DNA of 64,000 nt, from positions 62,001-126,000 of the forward strand of contig NZ_JAFFIW010000016.1 in the NCBI RefSeq assembly GCF_018588885.1, read 5' to 3'. The notes beneath the pieces were generated by a model. That model did not search any database and was not told where the DNA came from. It saw only the letters and a list, made by a program, of their open reading frames with translations. Made by a program: the position numbers and the translations under genes. Each line of letters begins with the position of its first letter. Position 1 is the stretch's first letter. This document shows positions 8,134 through 17,055 of this stretch, one piece after another. This DNA comes from Mesorhizobium sp. dw_380 (GTDB lineage: Bacteria; Pseudomonadota; Alphaproteobacteria; Rhizobiales; Rhizobiaceae).

Positions 8134-9324
8134 ATGGCTGAAACCTCCGTCCGTAACTTCAACATCAACTTTGGACCTCAACACCCTGCAGCACATGGTG
8201 TTTTGAGGTTGGTTCTCGAACTGGACGGCGAAGTCGTCGACCGCGTCGATCCGCATATCGGGCTCTTGCACCGCGGCACCGAAAAGCTGATCGAGGCCAA
8301 GACCTACCTGCAGGCGGTGCCTTATCTCGACCGGCTCGATTATTGCGCGCCGATGAACCAGGAGCATGCCTTCGCGCTCGCCGCCGAGCGCCTGCTCGGC
8401 ATCGAGGTGCCGAGGCGCGGCCAGCTGATCCGCGTGCTCTACAGCGAGATCGGCCGCATCATGTCGCACATCCTCAATGTGACGACGCAGGCCATGGACG
8501 TCGGCGCGCTGACGCCGCCGCTGTGGGGTTTTGTCGAACGCGAAAAGCTGATGGTGTTCTATGAGCGCGCTTCCGGCTCGCGCATGCATGCCGCTTATTT
8601 CCGCCCCGGCGGCGTGCACCAGGACCTGCCGCGCCAACTGGTCGAGGACATCGGCAAGTGGATCGACCCGTTCCTGAAGTCGATCGATGATCTGGACAAG
8701 CTGCTCACCGGCAATCGCATCTTCAAGCAGCGCAATGTCGACATCGGCATTGTCTCGCTGGCCGATGCCTGGGCCTGGGGCTTTTCCGGCGTCATGGTGC
8801 GTGGTTCGGGCTCACCGTGGGACCTGCGCAAGTCGCAACCCTATGAATGCTATTCGGAAATGGACTTCGACATTCCGATCGGCAAGAACGGCGACTGCTT
8901 CGACCGCTATCTCGTGCGCATGGAAGAGATGCGGCAGTCCGCGAAGATCATGCGCCAGTGCGTCGATCTTTTGCTCGGCAAGGAAAGCACGGGGCCGGTG
9001 TCGAACCTCGACGGCAAGGTCGTGCCGCCCAAGCGCGCGGCGATGAAGCGCTCGATGGAAGCGCTCATCCACCATTTCAAGCTCTACACCGAGGGTTACC
9101 GCGTGCCGGCCGGCGAAGTCTATGCGGCCGTCGAGGCGCCAAAAGGCGAGTTCGGCGTCTATCTGGTCTCCGACGGCACCAATAAGCCGTACCGCTGCAA
9201 GCTGCGCGCGCCGGGTTTTGCACATCTCCAGGCCATGGATTTCCTCTGCCGCGGCCACATGCTGGCCGACGTCACCGCCGTTCTCGGTTCCCTCGACATC
9301 GTGTTTGGTGAGGTCGATCGGTGA
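8134..9324 (+). CDS. nuoD: NADH-quinone oxidoreductase subunit D
   Basis: This is the 49-kDa subunit that forms the quinone-binding cavity with NuoB. The 396-residue product has the signature NFGPQHPAAHGVLRLVLELDGE and LHRGTEKLIE near the N-terminus, then YLDRLDYCAPMNQEHAFALA. It ends with PGFAHLQAMDF and SLDIVFGEVDR, all typical. The stop codon TGA at 9322-9324 overlaps the ATG of an extra gene at 9324. Confidence 0.97.
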   Translation: MAETSVRNFNINFGPQHPAAHGVLRLVLELDGEVVDRVDPHIGLLHRGTEKLIEAKTYLQAVPYLDRLDYCAPMNQEHAFALAAERLLGIEVPRRGQLIRVLYSEIGRIMSHILNVTTQAMDVGALTPPLWGFVEREKLMVFYERASGSRMHAAYFRPGGVHQDLPRQLVEDIGKWIDPFLKSIDDLDKLLTGNRIFKQRNVDIGIVSLADAWAWGFSGVMVRGSGSPWDLRKSQPYECYSEMDFDIPIGKNGDCFDRYLVRMEEMRQSAKIMRQCVDLLLGKESTGPVSNLDGKVVPPKRAAMKRSMEALIHHFKLYTEGYRVPAGEVYAAVEAPKGEFGVYLVSDGTNKPYRCKLRAPGFAHLQAMDFLCRGHMLADVTAVLGSLDIVFGEVDR

Positions 9325-9737
9325 TGATGGGAGCCCTCCGGCCATCCAAAGCGTTTCTAGCGGCGGCTTGCCTTGCCGCTTCCGCTGAAGCGTCCCTTGC
9401 TGGATCCGGTGATGGTCTGTCGTCGACGGATCTTCTCAAGGAGGGGTTCAAGCTGGTAGCGGAAGGCGATCTGCTCACAGTGCGCGAATTCGGTGGCGAT
9501 GTGCTTCTGGATTCTGGAATTTTTGTACTCGGTCCGCCGGAGCAATCCAGTTGCAAGAGTGAGAGGACCTTGGTCGCAGAGGTGCCGAGCTTGGCTCGGC
9601 GTCGCGATTGCGGACACGTAACATGGTGGAATGACCGTTATGACGAATACGTCCGCTTGAAGCGTGGAAATGAAGAGTTCGTATGCGTGTTACGGCGATC
9701 CGAGGATTGCTATCGCGCCTATAGCTCCGCCCAGTAG
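9324..9737 (+). CDS. Hypothetical exported protein inserted between nuoD and nuoE
   Basis: This is an unrecognised protein of about 137 residues that begins at one of two adjacent ATG codons (9324 or 9327). The first about 27 residues (RPSKAFLAAACLAASAEASLAG) look like a signal peptide, so the protein is probably exported. The mature part is polar with four cysteines (SCKSER, RRDCGHV, FVCVLRR, SEDCYRA), which may form disulfides. It is not a complex I subunit I know. Its third codon positions are less GC-rich than those of the flanking nuo genes, which suggests later insertion. The start overlaps the nuoD stop and nuoE follows after 21 bp, so it should be cotranscribed. Confidence 0.6.
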   Translation: MMGALRPSKAFLAAACLAASAEASLAGSGDGLSSTDLLKEGFKLVAEGDLLTVREFGGDVLLDSGIFVLGPPEQSSCKSERTLVAEVPSLARRRDCGHVTWWNDRYDEYVRLKRGNEEFVCVLRRSEDCYRAYSSAQ

Positions 9738-9758
9738 AAACATAAGAAGCGAATCGCA

Positions 9759-11039
9759 ATGTCAGTCCGCCGTCTCGCAGAAGCCAGCGTCCAGCCAGCC
9801 TCCTTCGCCTTCAACCGGGCGAACGCGGCTGCCGCGAAGCAATGGATCAAGAAGTATCCGAAGGGCCGCGAGCAGTCGGCGATCATCCCGCTCCTGATGC
9901 TGGCGCAGGAGCAGGAAGGCTGGGTGACGAAGGCGGCGATCGAGACGATTTCGGACATGCTCGACATGCCGCGGATCCGCGGGCTCGAGGTCGCGACCTT
10001 CTATACGCAGTACCAGTTGAACCCGGTCGGCACCCGCGCGCATATCCAGGTCTGCGGCACCACGCCCTGCATGCTGCGCGGCTCGGAAGCGCTGATGGAT
10101 GTCTGCCGCTCGAAAATCCATCATGACCAGTTCCACACCAACGACAAGGGCACCTTGTCGTGGGAGGAGGTCGAGTGCCTGGGCGCCTGCGTCAACGCGC
10201 CGATGGTGATGATTTTCAAGGATACGTTCGAGGACCTGACGCCGGAACGGCTGGTCGAGATCATCGATCTCTACGACGCCGGCAAGGGCGCCTCAGTGGC
10301 GCCGGGACCGCAGAATGGCCGCACCGGCTCGGAGCCGGCTTCCGGCCTCACCACGCTGAAGAGCGAAAAGGCGATCCTCAAATCGACCCGCGACCGGGAA
10401 GCCAGGGAAGCCGCAAAGGCCGCCAAGGCGGCGCCCGGCGCGATCATCGCGGCGCCTGTTCCGGAACCTGCCGCCGCCCCTGTCGCGCCATCGAATGCCA
10501 GCAAGCCGAAAACCGACGCGCCTGAGACCAGCCCAGCGCTGAAGACGCCGTCGAAAACCAAGGTGGCGCCGGCGACTGAGAAGGCGGCGAGCGTTGCCGC
10601 ACCGCGGCATTCGGCGGCCAATGCCAACAAGGCATCCCCCGAGGTCGAGAAGGTCTCCAAGCAGCGCAGTGGTCCGATCGCCAAGGCCGAACCCGCCACC
10701 GCCTTCAAGGCGCCGGAGGCCAAGGTGCCGGCGGCAAAGCCGGCAAAACCGTCGCTGGAGGACAAGAACCGTCCGGCCGGCATCGACAGGCCGGCAGCGG
10801 TCGACGACCTCAAGCTGATCTCCGGCGTCGGCCCGAAGATCGAGGGCATCCTGCATTCGCTGGGTATCTTCACCTTCGCGCAGGTCGCTTCGTGGAAGAA
10901 GGCGGAGCGCGAATGGGTCGACGGCTATCTCAATTTCCGAGGCCGCATCGAGCGCGACGACTGGGTCAAGCAGGCCAAGGCGCTGGCCAAGGGCGGCGTT
11001 GCCGAATACATCCGCGTTTTCGGCAAGAAGCCGGTCTGA
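9759..11039 (+). CDS. nuoE: NADH-quinone oxidoreductase subunit E with long C-terminal extension
   Basis: This is the 24-kDa subunit of the NADH-oxidising module, carrying [2Fe-2S] cluster N1a. Residues 1 to about 170 are the canonical thioredoxin-like domain, with ligands Cys99, Cys104, Cys140 and Cys144 (CGTTPC and ECLGAC). A long Ala/Pro/Lys-rich, probably disordered linker follows (about 185-345). A helix-hairpin-helix-like domain then runs from residue 349 to 426 (LKLISGVGPKIEGILHSLG and WVDGYLNFRGRIERDDW). Ordinary NuoE proteins stop at about 160-240 residues. The same end domain recurs in the gene at 12433. Confidence 0.93.
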   Translation: MSVRRLAEASVQPASFAFNRANAAAAKQWIKKYPKGREQSAIIPLLMLAQEQEGWVTKAAIETISDMLDMPRIRGLEVATFYTQYQLNPVGTRAHIQVCGTTPCMLRGSEALMDVCRSKIHHDQFHTNDKGTLSWEEVECLGACVNAPMVMIFKDTFEDLTPERLVEIIDLYDAGKGASVAPGPQNGRTGSEPASGLTTLKSEKAILKSTRDREAREAAKAAKAAPGAIIAAPVPEPAAAPVAPSNASKPKTDAPETSPALKTPSKTKVAPATEKAASVAAPRHSAANANKASPEVEKVSKQRSGPIAKAEPATAFKAPEAKVPAAKPAKPSLEDKNRPAGIDRPAAVDDLKLISGVGPKIEGILHSLGIFTFAQVASWKKAEREWVDGYLNFRGRIERDDWVKQAKALAKGGVAEYIRVFGKKPV

Positions 11040-11049
11040 GGGACGAAAA

Positions 11050-12354
11050 ATGCTTCAGGACAAAGACCGCATCTTCACCAACATATACGGCCTGTTCGAC
11101 AAGTCGCTGGCCGGCGCGATGGCGCGCGGCGCCTGGGACAACACGCCCGGCATCGTCGCCAAGGGGCGTGACTGGATCGTCAACGAGATGAAGGCGTCAG
11201 GCCTGCGCGGCCGCGGCGGCGCCGGCTTTCCGACGGGCCTCAAATGGTCGTTCATGCCCAAGCAAAGCGACGGAAGGCCGAGCTATCTCGTCATCAATGC
11301 TGACGAATCCGAGCCCGGCACCTGCAAGGACCGCGACATCCTGCGCAACGATCCGCACACGCTGGTCGAGGGCGCGTTGCTTGCCGGCTTCGCCATGGGC
11401 GCGATTGCTGCCTACATCTACGTGCGCGGCGAGTTCATCCGCGAGCGCGAGGCGCTGCAGCGCGCCATCGACGAGGCCTATGAGGCCAAGCTGATCGGCA
11501 AGAACAACACCTCCGGCTATGATTTCGACGTCTACATGCACCACGGCGCCGGCGCCTATATCTGCGGCGAGGAGACGGCGCTGCTGGAAAGCCTCGAAGG
11601 CAAGAAGGGCCAGCCCAGGCTGAAGCCGCCATTCCCGGCCAATGTCGGCCTCTATGGCTGCCCGACCACCGTCAACAATGTCGAATCGATCGCGGTGGCG
11701 CCGACCATCCTGCGCCGCGGCGCGGCCTGGTTCTCGTCCTTCGGCCGGCCCAACAATGTCGGCACCAAGCTGTTCTGCGTCTCAGGCCACGTCAACAATC
11801 CGTGCACCGTCGAAGAGGCGATGTCGATCCCGTTCCGCGAGTTGATCGAGACCCATTGCGGCGGCATTCGTGGCGGCTGGGACAATCTCTTGGCTGTCAT
11901 CCCGGGCGGCGCATCGGTGCCGCTGGTACCGGCCGAGCAGATCATCGACGCGCCGATGGATTTCGACGCGCTGCGCGACCTCAAATCCGGCCTCGGCACG
12001 GCGGCCGTCATCGTCATGGACAAGTCGACCGATGTCGTGAAAGCGATCGCGCGGCTGTCCTACTTCTACAAGCACGAGAGCTGCGGCCAGTGCACGCCGT
12101 GCCGCGAAGGCACCGGCTGGATGTGGCGGGTGATGGAGCGGCTGGTGCGCGGCGAGGCGCAGAAGCGCGAGATCGACATGCTGCTCGACGTCACCAAGCA
12201 GGTCGAGGGCCACACGATCTGTGCGCTGGGCGATGCGGCAGCGTGGCCGATCCAGGGCCTGATGCGGCATTTCCGCGGCGAGGTGGAGCGGCGCATCGAC
12301 GAGTTTTCGCGCAACGCGCACCGGGCCGAGCCGGTGATGGTGGCGGCGGAATAG
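11050..12354 (+). CDS. nuoF: NADH-quinone oxidoreductase subunit F
   Basis: This is the 51-kDa subunit that binds NADH, FMN and [4Fe-4S] cluster N3. The 434-residue protein starts at 11050 (MLQDKDRIFTNIYG), 10 bp after nuoE. The flavin/NADH glycine-rich motif GLRGRGGAGFPTGLKW lies near residue 55. The acidic YLVINADESEPGTCKDR block and the cluster motif ESCGQCTPCREGTGW near residue 345 are intact. The length is typical. Confidence 0.97.
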   Translation: MLQDKDRIFTNIYGLFDKSLAGAMARGAWDNTPGIVAKGRDWIVNEMKASGLRGRGGAGFPTGLKWSFMPKQSDGRPSYLVINADESEPGTCKDRDILRNDPHTLVEGALLAGFAMGAIAAYIYVRGEFIREREALQRAIDEAYEAKLIGKNNTSGYDFDVYMHHGAGAYICGEETALLESLEGKKGQPRLKPPFPANVGLYGCPTTVNNVESIAVAPTILRRGAAWFSSFGRPNNVGTKLFCVSGHVNNPCTVEEAMSIPFRELIETHCGGIRGGWDNLLAVIPGGASVPLVPAEQIIDAPMDFDALRDLKSGLGTAAVIVMDKSTDVVKAIARLSYFYKHESCGQCTPCREGTGWMWRVMERLVRGEAQKREIDMLLDVTKQVEGHTICALGDAAAWPIQGLMRHFRGEVERRIDEFSRNAHRAEPVMVAAE

Positions 12355-12432
12355 AAGAAACTTTTGATGCGGGCGAAAGCCCGGGACGAGAAGAACGGGG
12401 CGGGGCGAACGAAGAACGACCAGGAGAACTCT

Positions 12433-13131
12433 ATGGCGGCGTATTCGACACCCTACCCAATGATGCCCAATTTGGACCAGCTCGAGAAGATGAACCAGGA
12501 CCTGACCAGGATGATGCCGAAGGAGATGGCCAGTGCCGTCAACCTTTTCGTGCACCCTGTCGCGGGTGCTGCGGCAATGTCGGCGCTTGGCATGGGGCTC
12601 GCCAATCATGCGTTGGGCGTGTGGCTGGGCGCGGTTTCGGGGGCGGCCGAGGCATCACAGCGCCTCATGCAGCCGCTGATCGAGGATTTCGAGGCGCGTG
12701 TCGAGCAATTCGAGGACGCGAACTCATCGTCCACCAAAGCGCGGGCGACGGCGAAGACCCTGATTGCCAAGGCGCAATCCTTCGCGCAGGAGGTCACCGA
12801 CATCGCCGCCAAGGAAGCCGCCACCACGGCGCCGGTGGTGGACGTCGCTCCGGCAGCGGGCGAGGCCGCCGATGTATTGCTTCCCGAGGATTTCAGGCAG
12901 CCCAAGGCGATGGAGAAGCCGGAGAAACCGTCCGACCTCAAGGCGATACCGGGTATCGGCCCGAAGCTGGAAAAGGTGTTGAACGGGCTCGGTATCTGGA
13001 CGTTCGCCCAGATCGCCGCCTGGTCGCCGCAGGAGATCGCCTGGGTCGACGACTATCTGTCGTTCAACGGCCGCATCGGCCGCGACGACTGGACTGCCCA
13101 GGCGGCTGCGCTGTCCACGAAGAAGAAGTGA
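12433..13131 (+). CDS. Uncharacterised nuo-operon protein with C-terminal helix-hairpin-helix-like domain
   Basis: This 232-residue protein lies between nuoF and nuoG. I chose the ATG at 12433 (MAAYSTPYPMMP) because GGAG lies about 6 bp upstream. The N-terminal two thirds are Ala/Met-rich and helical, with VHPVAGAAAMSALGMGLANHALGVWLG looking amphipathic or membrane-associated. Residues 168-232 (LKAIPGIGPKLEKVLNGLG and WVDDYLSFNGRIGRDDW) closely match the end domain of the upstream NuoE. Similar proteins occur in this operon position in other rhizobia. A role as an accessory complex I or assembly factor is inferred from context only. Confidence 0.8.
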   Translation: MAAYSTPYPMMPNLDQLEKMNQDLTRMMPKEMASAVNLFVHPVAGAAAMSALGMGLANHALGVWLGAVSGAAEASQRLMQPLIEDFEARVEQFEDANSSSTKARATAKTLIAKAQSFAQEVTDIAAKEAATTAPVVDVAPAAGEAADVLLPEDFRQPKAMEKPEKPSDLKAIPGIGPKLEKVLNGLGIWTFAQIAAWSPQEIAWVDDYLSFNGRIGRDDWTAQAAALSTKKK

Positions 13132-13204
13132 ATGAAATGCCGGGCGCCGCGTCTGTCGCGCCCGGGAAATGAGATTGCGGGAAATCCGCAGGGGTTTGAA
13201 GCGA

Positions 13205-15286
13205 ATGGCAAAGCTCAAGGTCGACGGGAAAGAGATCACTGTACCCGACCACTACACGCTGCTGCAGGCGGCGGAAGACGCGGGCGCGGAAGTGCCGCGC
13301 TTCTGCTTCCATGAGCGGCTGTCGATCGCCGGCAATTGCCGCATGTGCCTGATCGAGGTCAAGGGCGGGCCGCCCAAGCCGCAGGCCTCCTGCGCCATGG
13401 GCGTGCGCGACCTGCGCCCCGGCCCGAACGGCGAACCGCCGGAAATCTTCACCAACACGCCGATGGTCAAGAAGGCCCGGGAAGGCGTGATGGAGTTCCT
13501 GCTGATCAACCATCCGCTGGACTGCCCGATCTGCGATCAGGGCGGCGAGTGCGACCTGCAGGATCAGGCGATGGCCTTCGGCGTCGATTCCTCGCGCTAT
13601 CACGAGAACAAGCGCGCCGTCGAAGACAAGTATATCGGCCCGCTGGTCAAGACGGTGATGAACCGCTGCATCCACTGCACGCGCTGCGTCCGCTTCACCA
13701 CGGAAGTCGCCGGCATTTCCGAGCTCGGCCTGATCGGCCGTGGCGAGGATGCCGAGATCACCACCTATCTTGAACAGGCGATGACCTCGGAATTGCAGGG
13801 CAATGTCATCGATCTCTGCCCCGTCGGCGCGCTGACGTCCAAGCCCTTCGCCTTCCAGGCACGGCCGTGGGAGCTGACCAAGACCGAATCCATCGACGTG
13901 ATGGACGCCGTCGGCTCGGCGATCCGCGTCGACTCCAGAGGCCGCGAAGTGATGCGCATCCTGCCGCGCGTCAACGAGCAGGTGAACGAGGAGTGGATTT
14001 CCGACAAGACCCGCTTCATCTGGGACGGCCTGCGCACGCAGCGTCTCGACCGCCCCTATGTGCGCAAGGACGGCAGGCTGGTTCAGGCAAGCTGGGCCGA
14101 AGCGTTCGCCGCGATCAAGGAGCAGGTGTCGAAGACGGCTCCCGAAAGGATCGGCGCTATTGCCGGCGATCTCGCCGCGGTCGAGGAGATCTATGCGCTG
14201 AAGCTCTTGATGGCCTCGCTCGGCTCCAGGAACATCGATTGCCGCCAGGACGGCGCCGCGCTCGATCCGGCGCTCGGCCGCGCCAGCTATATCTTCAACC
14301 CGACCATTGAAGGCATCGAGCAGGCGGATGCGGTGCTGATCATCGGCGCCAATCCGCGCTTCGAAGCCTCGGTGCTCAACACCCGCATCCGCAAGCGCTG
14401 GCGGGTCGGCAATCTGCCGGTCGGCGTCATCGGCGATATTGGCGACACGCGCTATGATTACGAACTGCTGGGCGCCGGACCGGACTCGCTGAAGGATCTG
14501 GCCGACGGCAATGGCAAGTTCTTCCAGACCCTGAAGAAGGCGACGCATCCGCTTATCATCGTCGGCCAGGGCGCGCTGGCGCGTGCCGACGGCGCGGCCG
14601 TGCTCGGCCAGGCAGCCAAGCTTGCCGCTGCGGTGAACGCCGCAAGGGCCGACTGGAACGGCTTTGCCGTGCTGCACAATGCGGCCGGCCGCGTCGGCGG
14701 CCTGGATCTCGGCTTCGTGCCGGGCGAGGGCGGCAAGAACGTTGCCGGCATGCTGGGCGAGACCGATGTGCTGTTCCTGCTCGGCGCCGACGAGATCGAC
14801 ATGGGCAAGACCGGTGGCGCCTTCGTCGTCTATATCGGCACCCATGGCGACGCGGGCGCACACCGCGCCAATGTCATCCTGCCGGCCGCCGCCTACACCG
14901 AAAAGTCGGGCACTTACGTCAACACGGAAGGGCGCGTCCAGCAGACCAACCGCGCCGGCTTCGCGCCGGGCGACGCCCGCGAGGACTGGGCGATTCTGCG
15001 GGCGCTGTCGGACGTGCTTGGCAAGAAACTGCCCTTCGATTCGCTGCCGCAGCTGCGCGCCAAGCTCTATGGCGAATACCCGCATCTGGCCCGCATCGAC
15101 CAGGTCGCGGCCGGCAATGCCGAGGACATCGCCGGCGTGGCGAAGCTCGGCGGGCGGCTGAACAAGGGCACATTCACCTCGCCGGTCAAGGATTTCTACC
15201 TGACCAACCCGATCGCGCGGGCATCGGCGGTGATGGCGGAATGCTCGGCACTGGCCAAGAGCGGCTTCAAGCAGGCGGCGGAATAA
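13205..15286 (+). CDS. nuoG: NADH-quinone oxidoreductase subunit G
   Basis: This is the 75-kDa iron-sulfur subunit of the NADH module, 693 residues. The start at 13205 (MAKLKVDGKEITVPDHYT) fits the family; an earlier in-frame ATG adds only a basic leader. Cluster ligands lie in FCFHERLSIAGNCRMC, DCPICDQGGECDLQDQ and RCIHCTRCVRF. The rest resembles a molybdopterin-oxidoreductase fold but is structural here. It ends 2 bp before nuoH. Confidence 0.97.
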   Translation: MAKLKVDGKEITVPDHYTLLQAAEDAGAEVPRFCFHERLSIAGNCRMCLIEVKGGPPKPQASCAMGVRDLRPGPNGEPPEIFTNTPMVKKAREGVMEFLLINHPLDCPICDQGGECDLQDQAMAFGVDSSRYHENKRAVEDKYIGPLVKTVMNRCIHCTRCVRFTTEVAGISELGLIGRGEDAEITTYLEQAMTSELQGNVIDLCPVGALTSKPFAFQARPWELTKTESIDVMDAVGSAIRVDSRGREVMRILPRVNEQVNEEWISDKTRFIWDGLRTQRLDRPYVRKDGRLVQASWAEAFAAIKEQVSKTAPERIGAIAGDLAAVEEIYALKLLMASLGSRNIDCRQDGAALDPALGRASYIFNPTIEGIEQADAVLIIGANPRFEASVLNTRIRKRWRVGNLPVGVIGDIGDTRYDYELLGAGPDSLKDLADGNGKFFQTLKKATHPLIIVGQGALARADGAAVLGQAAKLAAAVNAARADWNGFAVLHNAAGRVGGLDLGFVPGEGGKNVAGMLGETDVLFLLGADEIDMGKTGGAFVVYIGTHGDAGAHRANVILPAAAYTEKSGTYVNTEGRVQQTNRAGFAPGDAREDWAILRALSDVLGKKLPFDSLPQLRAKLYGEYPHLARIDQVAAGNAEDIAGVAKLGGRLNKGTFTSPVKDFYLTNPIARASAVMAECSALAKSGFKQAAE

Positions 15287-15288
15287 GC

Positions 15289-16332
15289 ATGGACACCTTC
15301 TTCTCCTTCTACGTGCTGCCGGCGCTGCTGATCCTTCTGAAATCAGTCGTGCTGATCGTCGTGCTTTTGATCTTCGTCGCCTACATCCTCTACGCCGACC
15401 GCAAGATCTGGGCGGCGGTGCAACTGCGCCGCGGTCCGAACGTCGTCGGGCCCTGGGGCACGCTGCAGGCCTTCGCCGACCTGCTGAAATTCGTCTTCAA
15501 GGAACCGGTCATCCCGTCCGGTGCCAACAAGGGCGTCTTCCTGCTGGCGCCGCTGGTGTCAGCCGTGCTGGCGATCTCGGCCTGGGCGGTCATTCCGGTC
15601 AGCCAGGGCTGGGCGATCGCCAACGTCAATGTCGGCATCCTCTATGTCTTCGCCATCTCCTCGCTCGAGGTCTATGGCGTGATCATGGGCGGCTGGGCGT
15701 CCAACTCGAAATATCCGTTCCTCGGCGCGCTGCGTTCGGCGGCTCAGATGGTGTCCTACGAAGTCTCGATCGGCTTCGTCATCGTCACCGTACTGCTCAC
15801 CGCCGGCTCGCTCAACCTCAGCGATATCGTGCTGTCGCAGCATGATGGGCTTGGTACGCGGCTTGGCCTGCCCAACACCTTCCTCGACTGGAACTGGCTG
15901 GCGCTGTTTCCGATGTTCATCATCTTCTTCATCTCGGCGCTGGCCGAGACGAACCGTCCGCCTTTCGATCTGGTCGAAGCCGAATCGGAGCTGGTCGCCG
16001 GCCACATGGTCGAATATTCGTCGACGCCGTTCCTGCTGTTCTTCCTGGGCGAGTATGTCGCCATCGTGCTGATGTGCGCGCTGGCCACCATCCTGTTCCT
16101 CGGCGGCTGGCTGCCGCCCTTCAACTTCGCGCCCTTCACCTGGGTGCCGGGCGTCATCTGGTTCGTGCTGAAGGTCTGCTTCGTGTTCTTCGGCATTTCG
16201 ATGGTGAAGGCCTTCGTGCCGCGCTACCGCTACGACCAGCTGATGCGGCTTGGCTGGAAAGTGTTCCTGCCGATCTCGCTGTTCATGGTGATCGCCACCG
16301 CAGCCTTCCTCAAGATCACGGGGTTTGCGTGA
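15289..16332 (+). CDS. nuoH: NADH-quinone oxidoreductase subunit H
   Basis: This is the ND1-like membrane subunit that connects the quinone pocket to the proton channels. The 347-residue protein has eight or so transmembrane helices. It carries the conserved loops YADRKIWAAVQLRRGPNVVGP and ALAETNRPPFDLVEAESELVAG. The start at 15289 lies just after the nuoG stop, and its stop overlaps the nuoI ATG (TGATG). Confidence 0.97.
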   Translation: MDTFFSFYVLPALLILLKSVVLIVVLLIFVAYILYADRKIWAAVQLRRGPNVVGPWGTLQAFADLLKFVFKEPVIPSGANKGVFLLAPLVSAVLAISAWAVIPVSQGWAIANVNVGILYVFAISSLEVYGVIMGGWASNSKYPFLGALRSAAQMVSYEVSIGFVIVTVLLTAGSLNLSDIVLSQHDGLGTRLGLPNTFLDWNWLALFPMFIIFFISALAETNRPPFDLVEAESELVAGHMVEYSSTPFLLFFLGEYVAIVLMCALATILFLGGWLPPFNFAPFTWVPGVIWFVLKVCFVFFGISMVKAFVPRYRYDQLMRLGWKVFLPISLFMVIATAAFLKITGFA

Positions 16333-16823
16333 TGTCCGCTCTGTCCCAGGCCGCAAAATCGCTGCTGCTGCAGGATTTCGTCAGCGCGTTCTTCCTGTCG
16401 ATGCGCCAGTTCTTCGCGCCGAAGGAGACGATCAACTATCCGCACGAGAAGGGGCCGACCAGTCCGCGCTTCCGTGGCGAACATGCGCTGCGCCGCTATC
16501 CCAATGGCGAGGAACGCTGCATCGCCTGCAAGCTGTGCGAGGCGATCTGCCCGGCGCAGGCGATCACCATCGAGGCCGGCCCGCGCCGCAATGACGGCAC
16601 GCGCCGCACGGTGCGTTACGATATCGACATGGTGAAGTGCATCTATTGCGGCTTCTGCCAGGAAGCCTGCCCGGTCGACGCCATCGTCGAGGGGCCGAAT
16701 TTCGAGTTCGCGACGGAGACGCGCGAGGAACTCTATTACGACAAGGACAGGCTGCTGGCGAATGGCGACCGGTGGGAGCGCGAACTGGCGCGCAACATCT
16801 CGCTGGATGCGCCCTACCGCTGA
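16332..16823 (+). CDS. nuoI: NADH-quinone oxidoreductase subunit I
   Basis: This is the 23-kDa subunit with clusters N6a and N6b. It has 163 residues from the ATG at 16332 that overlaps the nuoH stop. Two ferredoxin motifs, CIACKLCEAICP and CIYCGFCQEACP, give eight cysteine ligands. The N-terminal amphipathic segment and the end SLDAPYR are typical of alphaproteobacteria. A 232-bp gap with three hairpins separates it from nuoJ. Confidence 0.97.
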   Translation: MSALSQAAKSLLLQDFVSAFFLSMRQFFAPKETINYPHEKGPTSPRFRGEHALRRYPNGEERCIACKLCEAICPAQAITIEAGPRRNDGTRRTVRYDIDMVKCIYCGFCQEACPVDAIVEGPNFEFATETREELYYDKDRLLANGDRWERELARNISLDAPYR

Positions 16824-16834
16824 TATTTGACGCA

Positions 16835-16965
16835 TGGACGAGGCGAGGGCCTCGTCCAGAGGATGATCCCGAAAGTCGCGGACTTTTCGGACCGGATCAT
16901 CCTCCGGAATTCAAAGTGGCCCATGTTTCTGTCGATCGGGTCTTTCAACCCGGTCGGAACATGGG
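16835..16965. repeat. Three consecutive inverted repeats in the nuoI-nuoJ spacer
   Basis: Stem 1 at 16835-16858 pairs TGGACGAGG with CCTCGTCCA. Stem 2 at 16859-16904 pairs GAGGATGATCC with GGATCATCCTC and has a partly paired interior. Stem 3 at 16920-16965 pairs CCCATGTT with AACATGGG. The stems lie end to end in the largest gap of the nuo operon. No T-run follows, so they look like a repeat element or RNA-processing site rather than a classical terminator. Confidence 0.75.
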
Positions 16966-17055
16966 CTAGGACACAACGAAACTTGCGGCCGGAGGCGGCG
17001 GCAGAAATCGAACAGGACGGTTGTCCTGTTTGGATAGGAACCCGGGGGATCCCCA

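Noticed and set aside
13064..15085. A 673-codon open frame antisense to nuoG and similar long antisense frames (for example 22776-25277)
   Set aside because: They are mirror frames caused by the high GC content and codon bias of the real genes on the other strand; their products are Arg/His/Ala-rich and match no family.
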